Origin: Syngnathus acus
Lineage: Eukaryota; Chordata; Actinopteri; Syngnathiformes; Syngnathidae
Reading direction: 5' to 3'
Length of the DNA: 64,000 bases
Assembly (NCBI RefSeq): GCF_901709675.1
Contig: NC_051088.1
Location: 3,667,164-3,731,163, forward strand
Below, one piece after another: positions 12,626 through 29,725 of this stretch (positions are counted from its first letter, which is position 1; each line of letters begins with the position of its first letter). The translations under genes were made by a program, and so were the position numbers. The notes beneath the pieces are model-generated. The model ran no database searches and was not told where the DNA came from. It saw only the letters and a program-made list of their open reading frames with translations.

Positions 12626-13698
12626 AAATTCTTGGCATTATTATTGACTCTGACCTGAATTTCAACTCCCACATCAAACTCATAAGAAAATGTGCCTTCT
12701 TTCAGCTAAAAAAAAATAGCAAGGCTCAGAGGCTATACATCCAAACAAGATCTTGAAAAATTAATTCATGCCTTCATATCTAGCAGATTGGACTACGGGA
12801 ACAGCCTCTTTGAAGGCCTACCAAAGAAAGCTATTAAACAACTACAGCTCATCCAAAATGCTGCTGCCCGAGTTCTAACAAGAACCAAGAAAGCTGAACA
12901 CATTTCACCAATACTCAAGTCCCTACACTGGCTACCAGTATGCCATAGAATAGATTTTAAGATTCTGCTAATAGTTTATAAATCTCTAAATGGGCCAGGG
13001 CCAAAATACCTCTCTGAACTGCTCCAACACTATGAACCATCTAGATCACTTAGGTCATCGGGAACAGGCCTGCTAATTGTTAAACATGGTTTGTTTATTA
13101 TAATCTAAAATGTTCTTAAATGGGCGGCTCGGTGGCGCACTGGGTAGCACGTCCGCCTCACAGTTAGGAGGGTGCGGGTTCGATTCCACCTCCGGCCCTC
13201 CCTGTGTGGAGTTTGCATGTTCTCCCCGGGCCCGCGTGGGTTTTCTCCGGGCACTCCGGTTTCCTCCCACATCCCAAAAAACATGCTTGGTAGGCCGATT
13301 GAAGACTCCAAATTGTCCCTAGGTGTGAGTGCGAGTGCATATGGTTGTTTGTCTGTGTGCCCTGCGATTGGCTGGCAACCGGTTCAGGGTGTCCCCCGCC
13401 TACTGCCCGATGACGGCTGGGATAGGCTCCAGCGCTCCCGCGACCCCCGTGGGGACTAGGCGGTTCAGAAAATGGATGGATGGATGGATGTTCTTAAATG
13501 TTCTTAAATGAATTTATGCCAGGCTCTGACCTGATGTGATTCTGTTCTATAATCTATCAATGACGTTGTAATTTACTTTTTATAAATGAACTTATGTAAA
13601 TGCTATGCTCTGCTTCACCTGCTTTTAATAATTTGTTTTGTAAAGCACTTTGGATTGCCTCTGTGTATGAAATGTGCTATATAAATAAATTTGACTTT
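12626..13698 (+). mobile_element. L2-like LINE 3' fragment nested in the piggyBac transposase
   Basis: A translated fragment has the typical reverse-transcriptase C-terminal blocks: LGIIIDSDLNFNSHIK, then IQNAAARVLTRT, SPILKSLHWLPV and FKILLIVYKSLNG. Its 3' tail (13620-13698) has the 'gtaaagcactttg...gtgctatataaataaa' ending common to teleost L2/CR1-type LINEs. It is 5'-truncated, inserted in the sense direction of the transposase, and is itself interrupted by a SINE at 13122-13490. Confidence 0.8.
13122..13490 (+). repeat. Full-length tRNA-derived SINE-like repeat (family A)
   Basis: This is the best copy of the family in the window. The head is GGGCGGCTCGGTGGCGCACT and the B-box-like GGTTCGATTCC follows near 13179. 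The body is GC-rich and the end is a GGATGGATGG tail. The flanking 'tgttcttaaatg' occurs immediately before the head (13111-13122) and again right after the tail, a probable target-site duplication made inside the L2-like tail. Confidence 0.88.
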
Positions 13699-16408
13699 GA
13701 CTAGCCCCAATACAGAATTTTCTGGCCCACCTCTCACCAAAGATGTGATTTCTCTCCACACACCACTGAAGTACTTCAACCAGTATGTTTCTAAAGAAAT
13801 GATTCAGTCTGACGACAAACACAAATGACTACAGCTTTCAAACAAAGGGAACATGTGTGAACACCAATTCCAAGGAAATTGAGAAAATGTTGGGCATGTA
13901 CCTGAAGATGGGCCTAGTACCTGTATGTACTGGGAGGAAGACACACGACACCCTCCTGTTGCTGACACGATGCCACGGAACAGATTCCAGTCTTTGTTGA
14001 CAGCCTTACATTTCGTCAACAACTTGACAGTACCAGAGACTGAAAAGAAGGACAAACTGTGGAAGATCAGACCTTGGCTTGATTCATTCCGAGAGAACTG
14101 CCTGCAGGTGATACCAGAAGAGCACAACTCTGTGGATGAGATGATGATTCCTTTCAAGGGGAGATTCAGCAGCATCAAACAGTACATGCGAGGCAAGCCA
14201 CACCCATGGGGCTTCAAAGTATGGGTGAGAACTGGAGTCTCTGGCGTGATGTGTGACTTTGATTTCTACCAAGGAAGCAACAATGGACTGCGAGCCGAAT
14301 CAGAACTTGGCTTGTCTGGTGATGTTGTGACAAAGCTAGCTTCAACACTGCCAGAAGGTCACAACTACAAGGTCCATGCAGACAACGTCTTCACCTCTGT
14401 TCCACTGGTACGTCGAAACAGCCAGGCAGGTGAGCCTACCCAACTGCAACCTTGAAGATCTCTGCCGTCAAATGGTATGACAACCGAGCGGTCACACTTG
14501 TGTCGTCCTTTGCTGGAACTGAGCCTGTGGAGAAGATCCAATGCTGGGACAAAGTCAACAAGACCTACATAGAAGTTGAAAGGCCTCACATCGTGGGCAT
14601 CTACAACAAATACATGGGAGGTGTGGATTTGCTGGATTCATTCACAGCCAAATACAAGTTCCTCGTGAAATCTCGCCGCTACATCTTCTGGCACACCATC
14701 ACCCTTGCTGTGGTCAACGCCTGGCTCATCTACACACGGGACTGCAAGGCTCTCGGGGTCTCTCCGAAAGAGACACTGAACCTGAGACTGTTCCAGGCAC
14801 AGCTAGCATCCTCTCTCATTCTGAAGGACACAATCAAGACTAATGAGAATCCAACCAGCGTCCCACCCAAGAAAACATGTCAACACCCACCACCGGATGT
14901 GCGTAAGGACCTTCTTGGTCATCTCACAATGAAGACGAAGAAGAGAGGGCGCTGCAGACACTGCCCTACAGGATACACCGACACACAGTGCTACAAGTGT
15001 GATGTCCGTCTTTGCTTCAAACACGACAGGAACTGTTTCTGGGATTATCACTGCTAATGAAGGAAGAAGATGAAGTCGCTTGATATGTTAAGTAGTGTTA
15101 GCCTTGATTCTGCATGCACCTAGTATACTGAGCGTGACTTACAAGCCAGTGTATCTAGCCTGCTTGCATTGCACATGTAATCCTCTTTTTATTTTGCTTT
15201 ATAAAAAATAAAAACACAAAAAAAATGATAAGTCATTATTCAGGTTACATACTGTGTAAATGAACTTAGCTGGCTAACATAGGAGCAAATACGTTTACCT
15301 TGACTAGGCAATGAGTAGGACCACGAGGCCTACAGGAAATTCTGCTACCCATCCCACCCAACTTTGTAACGTTACGCGTCCATAAAACCTTACCAAAACA
15401 TGAGAAGTTTGCAAACACTACATTATGGTGCCCAATGGGGTCTAACACTATATGATTTTTTTTTTTTTTTTTTTTACATGTTTTACTACGTCTGGGTCTT
15501 ACAGGGTTAACGTAGTAAAAAATATGAAAAAATGTCTAGAATCTTGCAATTTATACTTTGCCATTCATGGTCTGGGGCTCCCATTCTCGAGTGGCATCAT
15601 ACTGAAGCCATTCGGTGAAGTTGCGGTCCTTTTTTCACTCTAAGGTCGGAACATTCCGACTTTTCACGAATGCAGCGGAAACACCAGTCGTATTTTGTCT
15701 TTATTACTTTATTATCGTTACAGTTAAATGCATACACACTGCTAGCATAAACTGTTCACCATGTTAAGTCGGAGCACGTTTTTGGTTGCCATCTTTAACA
15801 CACAAAAAGCGAACTCTGTTAGCCTATCTTAGTTATCGGCATGGGTGTATTAATCTTAGCGACATTAGAAAACCGAACAGAAATGCACATTATGTATAAC
15901 AGTTCAAAATATAAAGGACAGTGACGAATATTACAAAAACAAGAGTAAATGCTGTAAGTACGTATCGGTCGAATATTTGATTTTACGTCTTTTCTTGTGG
16001 TTAGATCAGAATCGCTTCTATACTCATTGCCCGTCGTGGAGTTTGGAAAGAAACCAAACGCACTCCGAACTAGTATATCTGATCAATTCATCACCTCTGA
16101 CCACAACTTACAAGCGTGGAGGCCCTGAAAGTCGAACTCGAGCTTGATGCCCATTGCCACTGAGGCTAAGCGAGCTGATTTCATATCACTTCCAGTCATA
16201 GTCGGGCCACAACTACGACCAGATCAAATAAGATCAGTGTGTAGGTTTTGGACAAAAATCACACGCATTCCGCATTCACACGCATACACACTCGCACGCA
16301 ACACAAACAATCACGCAACACGCAATCCCTCATGCAACTGCGTCGACGACTACCGTTTCCGGGAGAAATGCAAAAGCTCGCGTTGCATCATGGTAAACGC
16401 ACCGCCCA

Positions 16409-16412
<4 letters not shown>

Positions 16413-16479
<67 letters not shown>
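16413..16479. repeat. (CT)n microsatellite
   Basis: An uninterrupted CT dinucleotide tract of about 67 bp in intergenic sequence. It yields SLSLSL/REREREf-type artefactual open frames. Confidence 0.98.
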
Positions 16480-16480
<1 letters not shown>

Positions 16481-17458
16481 ACTACTGAAACATTACGACA
16501 CAAACATACAATATCTGCAAAACAACATGAACATTTCAAAGATCAAAAGTAAATTAAAAAAATATGTTTTAAAAATAATGTTAGCCAGGCTAAAACTAAG
16601 AAAATTGTATTCTATTAGTACAGTAAGAAATGCACCGTTTTCTATGAGCACGTTTGGCTCATTATGACTCAAATCGTTGAATGCAACATTTGGTTAAAAT
16701 AATCTATTAAACGGAATAAATTCCCAGGTTTGTCAATTTACGACGTTAGCGTCACCTGACGTCACCACCGGACAAGTAACCATGGTGATACTGCAACAAC
16801 ATTAGGATAGTGAAATGAAATTAAGTTAGTTCTGAAATATCGTAATTTCGGACACGCTCAGAACAACACAAAGCTGCTGAGGTCAACATAACCAGGAAAG
16901 GACGCTATTTAGAACAAAAGGGTGCGTAAAGATCCATCCAAGCTGCCAGGCTCGTCGTGGTATGACGCTCTTCATCACTTGCTTGTTCCCAATGCTTACT
17001 TAAGGTCGATTAGCACATTATGATTATAGAACAATGATCTAATCATTCTTGTGATATTGATAATTATAATGTATTCATCAAAAGTGTTTGGCTCTTTTTG
17101 GAACATCAGTTATTCATTATCGTCAGGTTGCTCGTTTGGAGATCGACAAAAGTATTCACACTCTGTATATAAGTAGAAGTAGGCTTCAGATATTTGTGTT
17201 TTGAAAATAAAAAAAAGATTCAAATAGAAGCAGCTGATTCAACTCATGTGGGTAAATAAATGACGCCAAAATGTACTTGAACTTTTTGTGAAGTTAACAA
17301 AATTTTCAAGTCCATATAAACCCCAATTTCAATAAAGTTGGGATAATGTGTAGAAGTAAATAAAATAAGAATTCAGTGATTTGCAAATCTTTTTCAACCT
17401 ATATTCAATTAAAGACAAGCTATTTCATGTTCAAACCGATGAACATTGATGTTTTACT

Positions 17459-17524
17459 TTGTTTGTTTGTTTGTTTGTTTGTTTGTTTGTTTGTTTGTTT
17501 GTTTGTTTGTTTGTTTGTTTGTTT
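17459..17524. repeat. (GTTT)n microsatellite
   Basis: About sixteen consecutive GTTT tetranucleotides. It directly follows a diverged dispersed-repeat fragment (17320-17458), as is common when a microsatellite grows at a transposon end. Confidence 0.97.
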
Positions 17525-19098
17525 CCATCCTTGAAAGGCTTAGTTATGTACAAGCAAGGATGGGATGAGATTCATCGGTTTGTGAACATCTGTGTATCAT
17601 GATCTGTTGATCTGTGATGATTAGATTACATTTAGTTTATACTATTTATTTAGTTGTCTTTTTTATGTCTTTCACCTTGACATTTAGTCCCACACGAGGA
17701 AATTGCTTGATATTAGGTTTTGTTTCCACTTGTTCTCGTCAGCCTGATCCCTTGTGTAATCCAATCAGCTCCCTCTGGCGTTCCTCGTCTTATAAATTTG
17801 CTTCTGTTTAGTTTTCTGGTCTATTTTCTGGCCTTGTACCCATAAAGTCGGCCTATCTTTTTCAAAAATTGGATGCTCTCCCCTGTCCATGTCGGAAAAG
17901 GCTTTGGTGTCTGTGAAACGCATCATCCAGTTAAGTCCTTCTCATGTAAATAAATAGAAAAATATATCAGTCCGGTAGTTATACTGTACTGGCATTTTAT
18001 AAAGGACAGCATGCACATTCCAGGCAGCTCCCAAGATGGCCCTCATTCACTGAAACACGACCGCTATACGTACTCGCTGGTGCATAATGGCGACAGAGTG
18101 GGCGCTTATCCATTTCATCCAGAATGAAATATAAATACTGCTTATACTATTGTGAAGCACAATACATATGGTTGGTTGGGTTTCCTATTTTAAACTACAG
18201 ACTTCCCTTTAAGTATGGCTTTAAGTATGGCTTATTTAGTTTTGCTTAAGTCCAGGAATAGAATCAGCACTTATATATGTATAAAGAGGCTCAGTCACCC
18301 CAAGAATAGCGAAAAACTTATCAAACGATCACCCTATATTTATAGTTTGTACTATAAAGTAGCGCAAACTATGGTTTCTAAACACTTTAATTTGATGTAA
18401 AACTCATCCTTAAAAATAAACGACTTCCAGCTAATTTGATTTAGCAAAAAATGCACCTGGAGCTCATGTGTATTAGCATATGTGCTGAAGTCTCTAACTT
18501 CAACAAACAACCCTGTCGAAACTTAATTTTCCGTAGTCAGAACATTGTTTAAATATATGTGTACAGTCCAAAGTTCTACAGGTGTCTTGCATGCAGGTAC
18601 TCGGGCCCGAACGCACTGGAAATAACCCTGTGGAATCCTGGATAATAGCGGACAAGGCTGGGCGGATTTGTGCATCTTACTGTGCATGTGCCTGGGCCAG
18701 ACATGCACACACATTGCTGCATTGCTGGTTGTCATTGAGGCCACCATCATGTTGAGGGACTCCAAGTCACATTGGCGAACACCTGCCGAAATATCAAAGG
18801 TGGGCACCGTCTGTTTCTGGCTCCACTAAAACAAAATCAAATATGACACGCGTGTTGCAGCACGATTCCTTGTTGATGGTGTAACTTTGATTTGGCCACA
18901 ACCCGATTTCCAATTCAGATGAATTGTATTTGGAATTCACTCTAGTCCAAACTGTCATTCTCATAGGATCTTTATTCATGCGCTGTTGTTAAGTATAATT
19001 TTAACATGATAAATTGTCATTCAAATACAGTACAAACTGAAGTTAATCATACTACTATGAATTCACTGGAAACAATAAAATATGCTGTAAATTATGTA

Positions 19099-19735
19099 CA
19101 GTAATCCCTCGCTACATCGCAGTTCATTTATCTCGGCTTCAGTACATAACAGATTTTGTCCCCCAAAAAAGAAAAAATTAAAAAATTTAAAAAAATTAAA
19201 AATAAAAATTCTAAATTAAGGAATTATGGCATGAAAGTTGCCCGCACGCCAGCAGACGGCAGGGAGTGCCCACACAATTGCAGTACGTACACTTGTACCT
19301 TATTATAAAAATGTTGTTATAATAATAAGAGTTCTAGAAACATATTTGCAGTATTGTACCTTGTTATAAAAAAATATTATACTAATAAAAAAGTTATAAA
19401 ACCATATTTACTGTATGTACACTTGTATCTTGTTATAAAAAAGTTCTAAGAACATATTTACAGCAACATCTACATATGTTACACACACACACACACGTAT
19501 CACAATTATATTTATATATTATTTTCATTTATACTATTAATATAATATTTACAGGTTTGAAACGATTAGTTAATGTTCTAATGATAACATATGCACTTAT
19601 ATGGTTTAATATACATTTATTGATACACAAAAAAATGATGTATGTTAAAAATGAGAGGGTGACACTACTTCACGGATATTCACCTATCGCGGGTGGTCTT
19701 GGAACCAATTATCTGCGATAAATGAGGGATTACTG
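19099..19735. mobile_element. TA-flanked MITE with pogo/Tigger-like ends
   Basis: The left end CAGTAATCCCTCG (from 19099) is answered at the right end by 'gagggattactg' (to 19735), and both sides are flanked by TA (19097-19098 and 19736-19737). The CAGT start, CCCTCGC-type terminal repeat and TA duplication fit pogo/Tigger-derived MITEs. The interior is AT-rich with tandem-like 'cttgttataaaaa' units (19290-19460) and no transposase. Confidence 0.85.
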
Positions 19736-20121
19736 TACCACAGAGAGAAAGCTCTGCCATGAGAATCTTATCAAGCGAATGGCAATGGAACAAAACTGGG
19801 AAATAGAAACCTCTCAAATTAAAATCAGTTCCAGGGCCACATGTATCGCCTATTAAGCCACTGGGGCTTAATATTTGGTAAACATTTGCTTAATCATCAA
19901 ATGACTACCACCCATACTCTCTACCTAGCATGACACCAAAGCACTAAGGTTCGCCAAAAGTACCTGGACACCATCTGAGATTCTTCTGTTTAGAATATCA
20001 GAATGGTTGCTTCACACTGACTTTTTGTGTTTATTTCTCCTCTCTTACTGTCCTTTTTCACCGTTACAAAATAAGCACACACACAATCTTTCCATATTAT
20101 TGCCATAATTTAATGCATTAA

Positions 20122-20400
20122 GTGGGTTACGGGGTTCGATTCCGGCTCCGGCCCTCATGAGTGGAGTTTGCATGTTATCCCTGTGCCTGCGTGTTTTTTG
20201 TTTTTTGGGGGGGTACTCCTTCGACATTCTAAAGACATGCATGGTAGGTTAATTTGGTACTCTAAATTGTCTTTTCGGGTGAATGGTTGTCAGTGTGTGC
20301 CCTGCAATTGGCTGGCAACCAATTCAGGGTGTACAGCCCAAAGTCGGTCGAGATAGGCTCCATCCAGCACGCCGTGACCCTCGTGAAGATAAGCGATGCA
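20122..20400 (+). repeat. SINE-like repeat (family A), 5'-truncated copy
   Basis: It contains the B-box-like GGTTCGATTCCGG near 20132 and, in order, the family blocks 'ggagtttgcatgtta', 'acatgcatggtagg', 'gccctgcaattggctggcaa' and 'aagataagcgatg'. A more diverged relative may follow at about 20520-20655. Confidence 0.75.
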
Positions 20401-21029
20401 GATAATGAAGGAGATCATGCATTAGCCTACAACTTGTCACTGACGTTGTGCTGGTAGTGCCTGACTTCCTTCCTGTCAGTGACGGTGAGATTGGCATTGC
20501 GACTGCTTCTCTGTCCCCCATAGATGACCTGTAATTGGCTGGGGACCAATCTAGGGTTTAGCCTGATTTTCACTGATGCCTTCTGAGAAAATGTTTGGCT
20601 CTCTGCCACCCCTAGTAAGCAGTAAACAAGATGGATGGCTGGACGGACAGATGGACGGACACATTTTGTTTATTCCTGATAGTTGTTCAGGTCCCTTGCC
20701 ATCTTAATGAAGTGCACAACAGAGCAGTGGATTAGTAATATTGCTGTGCTATATTGGATTTAAGCCGCATTTGTGTCCATGCCATTTAACTAATCCAGCA
20801 TCCTATGCCGCATGGGGTGAGGTCATTTTGAATGGCGTAATCAGATTGGAGCGTCTACTACAGCAGGAAGGTGACACTTAAATTCCACGTCAACAACAAT
20901 ACGCCAATGCGCTGTGAAGAATCAGACAACAAAGGTGATGTGAGGAGGTGGAATTGTTTTCTTTTGTGTTTTGCACAATGGACTAAAAAAAAGACTGCAC
21001 CAAAAGAGACACGCTTTACCCGCTATACC

Positions 21030-27428
<6,399 letters not shown>

Positions 27429-27810
27429 GGTCCCCGCAATTACTGCATATTATTCACTGGTTTTCAAATTGTGTCTTGTGTCCAACTTTGAACAATAAGT
27501 CACTCATGCCAGGAAACACACCAAGTTCAATACAGCAGGTTCAGGTATTCTTCACAGTTGTCTTTGTGTGTGCTGCTGAGTGAGTGGTTTTGATGTGTTT
27601 TTTTTACTGTTACGTTATTTAACCTTAACTGAAATCAACTGCTAAGCAGTAGGCTACAACTGTCATGAGACATTTTCAGGATGTTTTGGGACAATATGTC
27701 GAAACAAAAGAAACATCAGTGTAACAAACTGAGAGGTTTACTGTACGTCACAACATTTGCTGTTCCCTGAGTGCAGTGAAAATAAAGTGTATTGCTCACA
27801 GAGGCTCACT
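27429..27810 (+). other. Probable 3' UTR of the FAM107-family gene
   Basis: It follows the TGA at 27426-27428. The first strong AATAAA is at 27781-27786, giving a 3' UTR of roughly 380 nt. Confidence 0.55.
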
Positions 27811-28790
27811 CGTGTTTTATTGGACACCATTCAAATTGTTTGGCGATCGATTTGCATGTATCTCTTCTCCCCGTGGACCTGCACCTCTCTTTCACATGGA
27901 TATGACTCTTTGTTTAATGAGCTGATCTTTTCATTCCTTTACGGAGTCAGAGGAGAAAGTGGACCATCTGGAGGAGGCTTTTCAGGACACACATGCTGGG
28001 GATTACCCAAGGGTATGGTAAAGGCACTTCAGACATTTGGTGAAACAAGGCCTAGCCACTGAGTGAGATTGGCCCATTTCAGATGTACAGTATGTTTAAG
28101 CTGTTTTTACACAAGCTAATAATAACTATGTCAATATTGGCTCATAGCCTAAAACGATTTTAAAATTATGTTTTTAGTGATTACAGGGTACCCAAAGGTT
28201 TAAGGCAATATGCTGAAATAAAATATATTTCTGAGCATTTGTATATTGCTGCATTTATACATGTAAACTTACAAGTAAACGTCTATTGATACTTGACAAA
28301 ATGAAACATTAAAATTGTAATTATTTTAATTGGCTCAACACAACTGGACAACAATCTGGCCCCATCTTATCATCACTCCAAATGAATGAGCGTTAAAGTG
28401 TACTGTTCGACATTTTTGAGCTTCCAACAATTGTAGAGGAGGCAATAAATGTTATCTTTGTAAACTAAGTTCAATAGGGAGAAAAAAAGCTGGCGAGCAA
28501 AGCGTCTTCGCAACAAGTCGCGTGCTGAGTCGAAAGGCTAAAGCGTGTCCGAAGTTAGACTGTACCATTGGAACAGCGCAAAGAGGGGTGGGCGCATCCG
28601 TGATGAAATAAATCGCGTCACCGTTCTTCTATTAAACTAAGGGAAGTACGTTGCTTTTAGACTGTCAATATTTCATAATCTATGAACTTGGTTGGATAGA
28701 ATAGTAACCGTGACTTTAATGGGTTTGTTGGATCAAACTATAAGAGCTCCACCCCCTTCAAAGAGATATTTAGTGGACCGGAACAGATAT
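27811..28790. other. Intergenic stretch between FAM107 and INAVA
   Basis: Mostly AT-rich without recognised genes. A short open segment at about 27946-28012 (ESEEKVDHLEEAF...) is flanked by a usable acceptor and donor and is discussed as a finding. The right part (28480-28790) is closer to the presumed INAVA promoter. Confidence 0.4.
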
Positions 28791-28794
28791 ACTA

Positions 28795-28887
28795 AGCGGC
28801 TCTTCTCTCACATTTGACCGCCGGCGCTTTGGAGAAAGTCTCACAGCTGGCGTACTAGCAATGAGTGCGTGAAGACGAACGCAAACT
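28795..28887 (+). other. Putative noncoding first exon of INAVA
   Basis: A comparatively GC-rich segment ends in 'cgcaaact' followed by the donor GTAAGTAA at 28888. It contains a short upstream frame, ATG AGT GCG TGA, at about 28861. The first INAVA coding exon (34267-34330) is preceded by a TTACAG acceptor near 34250, so an upstream noncoding exon is required. This is the best candidate seen, but no transcript evidence exists here. Confidence 0.35.
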
Positions 28888-29369
28888 GTAAGTAAACATT
28901 TATTCTGAACATCAGTATTCGTACAAGTAGCCTAATGAAATTAATGAATGTATGGTGCGGTATTTCTAGACAAGTTTTTTTGTTTGTTTTTCTACTTAAC
29001 TTTGAATGTGCATTAGTTCAAACCCTGGATATGCAAATCGATTTACAGAAGAGACTTTGTTGCACAAATGCACTCCTACCAAACATAATTCAATATTTCA
29101 ATGGTACTTTGAATACATACCATCCAAAGAACGTTATTTCGATTTCTTTGTGTGTGAAGAAATTTACAATAAAGCAGACTTTGACTTTGATTTAATAAAA
29201 ACATACAGTGAGTTAAATTGAACAAATAGTATCATTTAAGATCCATTATTGACACAAGTGGGCTCAATTGTTAAAGGGGTGTGATATGAGGTGTCATAAT
29301 TAATCGGCAACGAATTAATCATCGAACAACTGTTTATCAACAACAGTTTTAACAATCGAGTAACCATTT

Positions 29370-29371
<2 letters not shown>

Positions 29372-29408
<37 letters not shown>

Positions 29409-29464
29409 CTCATCCATCCATCCATCCATCCATCCATCCATCCATCCATCCATCCATCCATCCA
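29372..29464. repeat. (CT)n plus (CATC)n microsatellite
   Basis: A CT tract (29372-29400) is followed by CTAT interruptions and then about thirteen CATC units (29411-29464). The CATC part resembles the GGATGGAT tail of family A SINEs, read in reverse. Confidence 0.96.
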
Positions 29465-29600
29465 TGTATCACTCAATAATACCGAACAAACAACAATATG
29501 TGGTTAATAAGCAGTGAAATGTTTGAACAAAAATGTTTAGTAATACAGTTTAATGGAAAATCAAATTGTATCAGATTACTCAATTGATTGATAGAATAAT

Positions 29601-29725
29601 CCATCCATTTTCCATACCGCTTTTCCCCACGGGGGTCGCAGGCGTGCTGAAGCTTATTCCAGCAGTCATCCAGCAGTAGGTGAGGGACACCCTGAACTGG
29701 TTGCCAGCCATTCGCAGTGATAGAA
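29601..29725 (-). repeat. SINE-like repeat (family A), 3' part on the minus strand
   Basis: It starts with 'atccatccattttccatacc' and continues with reverse-orientation family blocks, including 'caccctgaactggttgcca'. Only the 3' third of the element is present. Confidence 0.8.

Larger units (their letters stand above)
12378..15057 (+). pseudogene. piggyBac transposase (PGBD-like), disrupted
   Basis: The N-terminal part (12378-12625) starts with MVFPRKDSCFS and is acidic, as in PGBD-type transposases. It is cut by the LINE/SINE insertion and resumes near 13702 (FSGPPLTKDV...PLKYFNQYVSKEM). A stop falls near 13826. The central part (about 13850-14455) carries SVDEMMIPFKG and HADNVFTS, and the last part (14452-15057) carries YMGGVDLLDS. 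These contain the three aspartates expected of the DDD catalytic triad. The C-terminus is cysteine-rich (CRHC...CYKC...CFKHDRNC), as in piggyBac CRDs. At least two frame changes, plus an apparent deletion between HADNVFTSVPL and ISAVKWYDNR, make it a pseudogene. Confidence 0.9.
10963..15506 (+). mobile_element. piggyBac-superfamily DNA transposon with both termini, inactive
   Basis: The left end CCCTGTAAGACCCA (10963-10976) is the exact reverse complement of the right end (15493-15506). Both are flanked by TTAA (10959-10962 and 15507-15510), the piggyBac target-site signature. The interior holds a broken piggyBac transposase, a hAT-like insertion (11476-12122), an L2-like LINE tail (12626-13698) and a SINE within that tail. 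Subtracting the insertions leaves about 2.8 kb, a normal size for an autonomous piggyBac. The frameshifts and insertions mean it cannot encode active transposase. Confidence 0.93.
15511..19098. other. Intergenic sequence between the piggyBac and a pogo-like MITE
   Basis: No gene was found. It holds a CT microsatellite (16413-16479), a GTTT microsatellite (17459-17524), a repeat remnant at 17320-17460 ('accccaatttcaataaagtt' type) and a further repeat-like stretch at about 17660-17820. Open frames here are short and without recognisable motifs. Confidence 0.5.

Noticed and set aside
29401-29470. Regular CATC repeats suggesting a repeat-spacer array
   Set aside because: A simple tetranucleotide microsatellite without unique spacers. 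CRISPR arrays are not expected in this nuclear genome.
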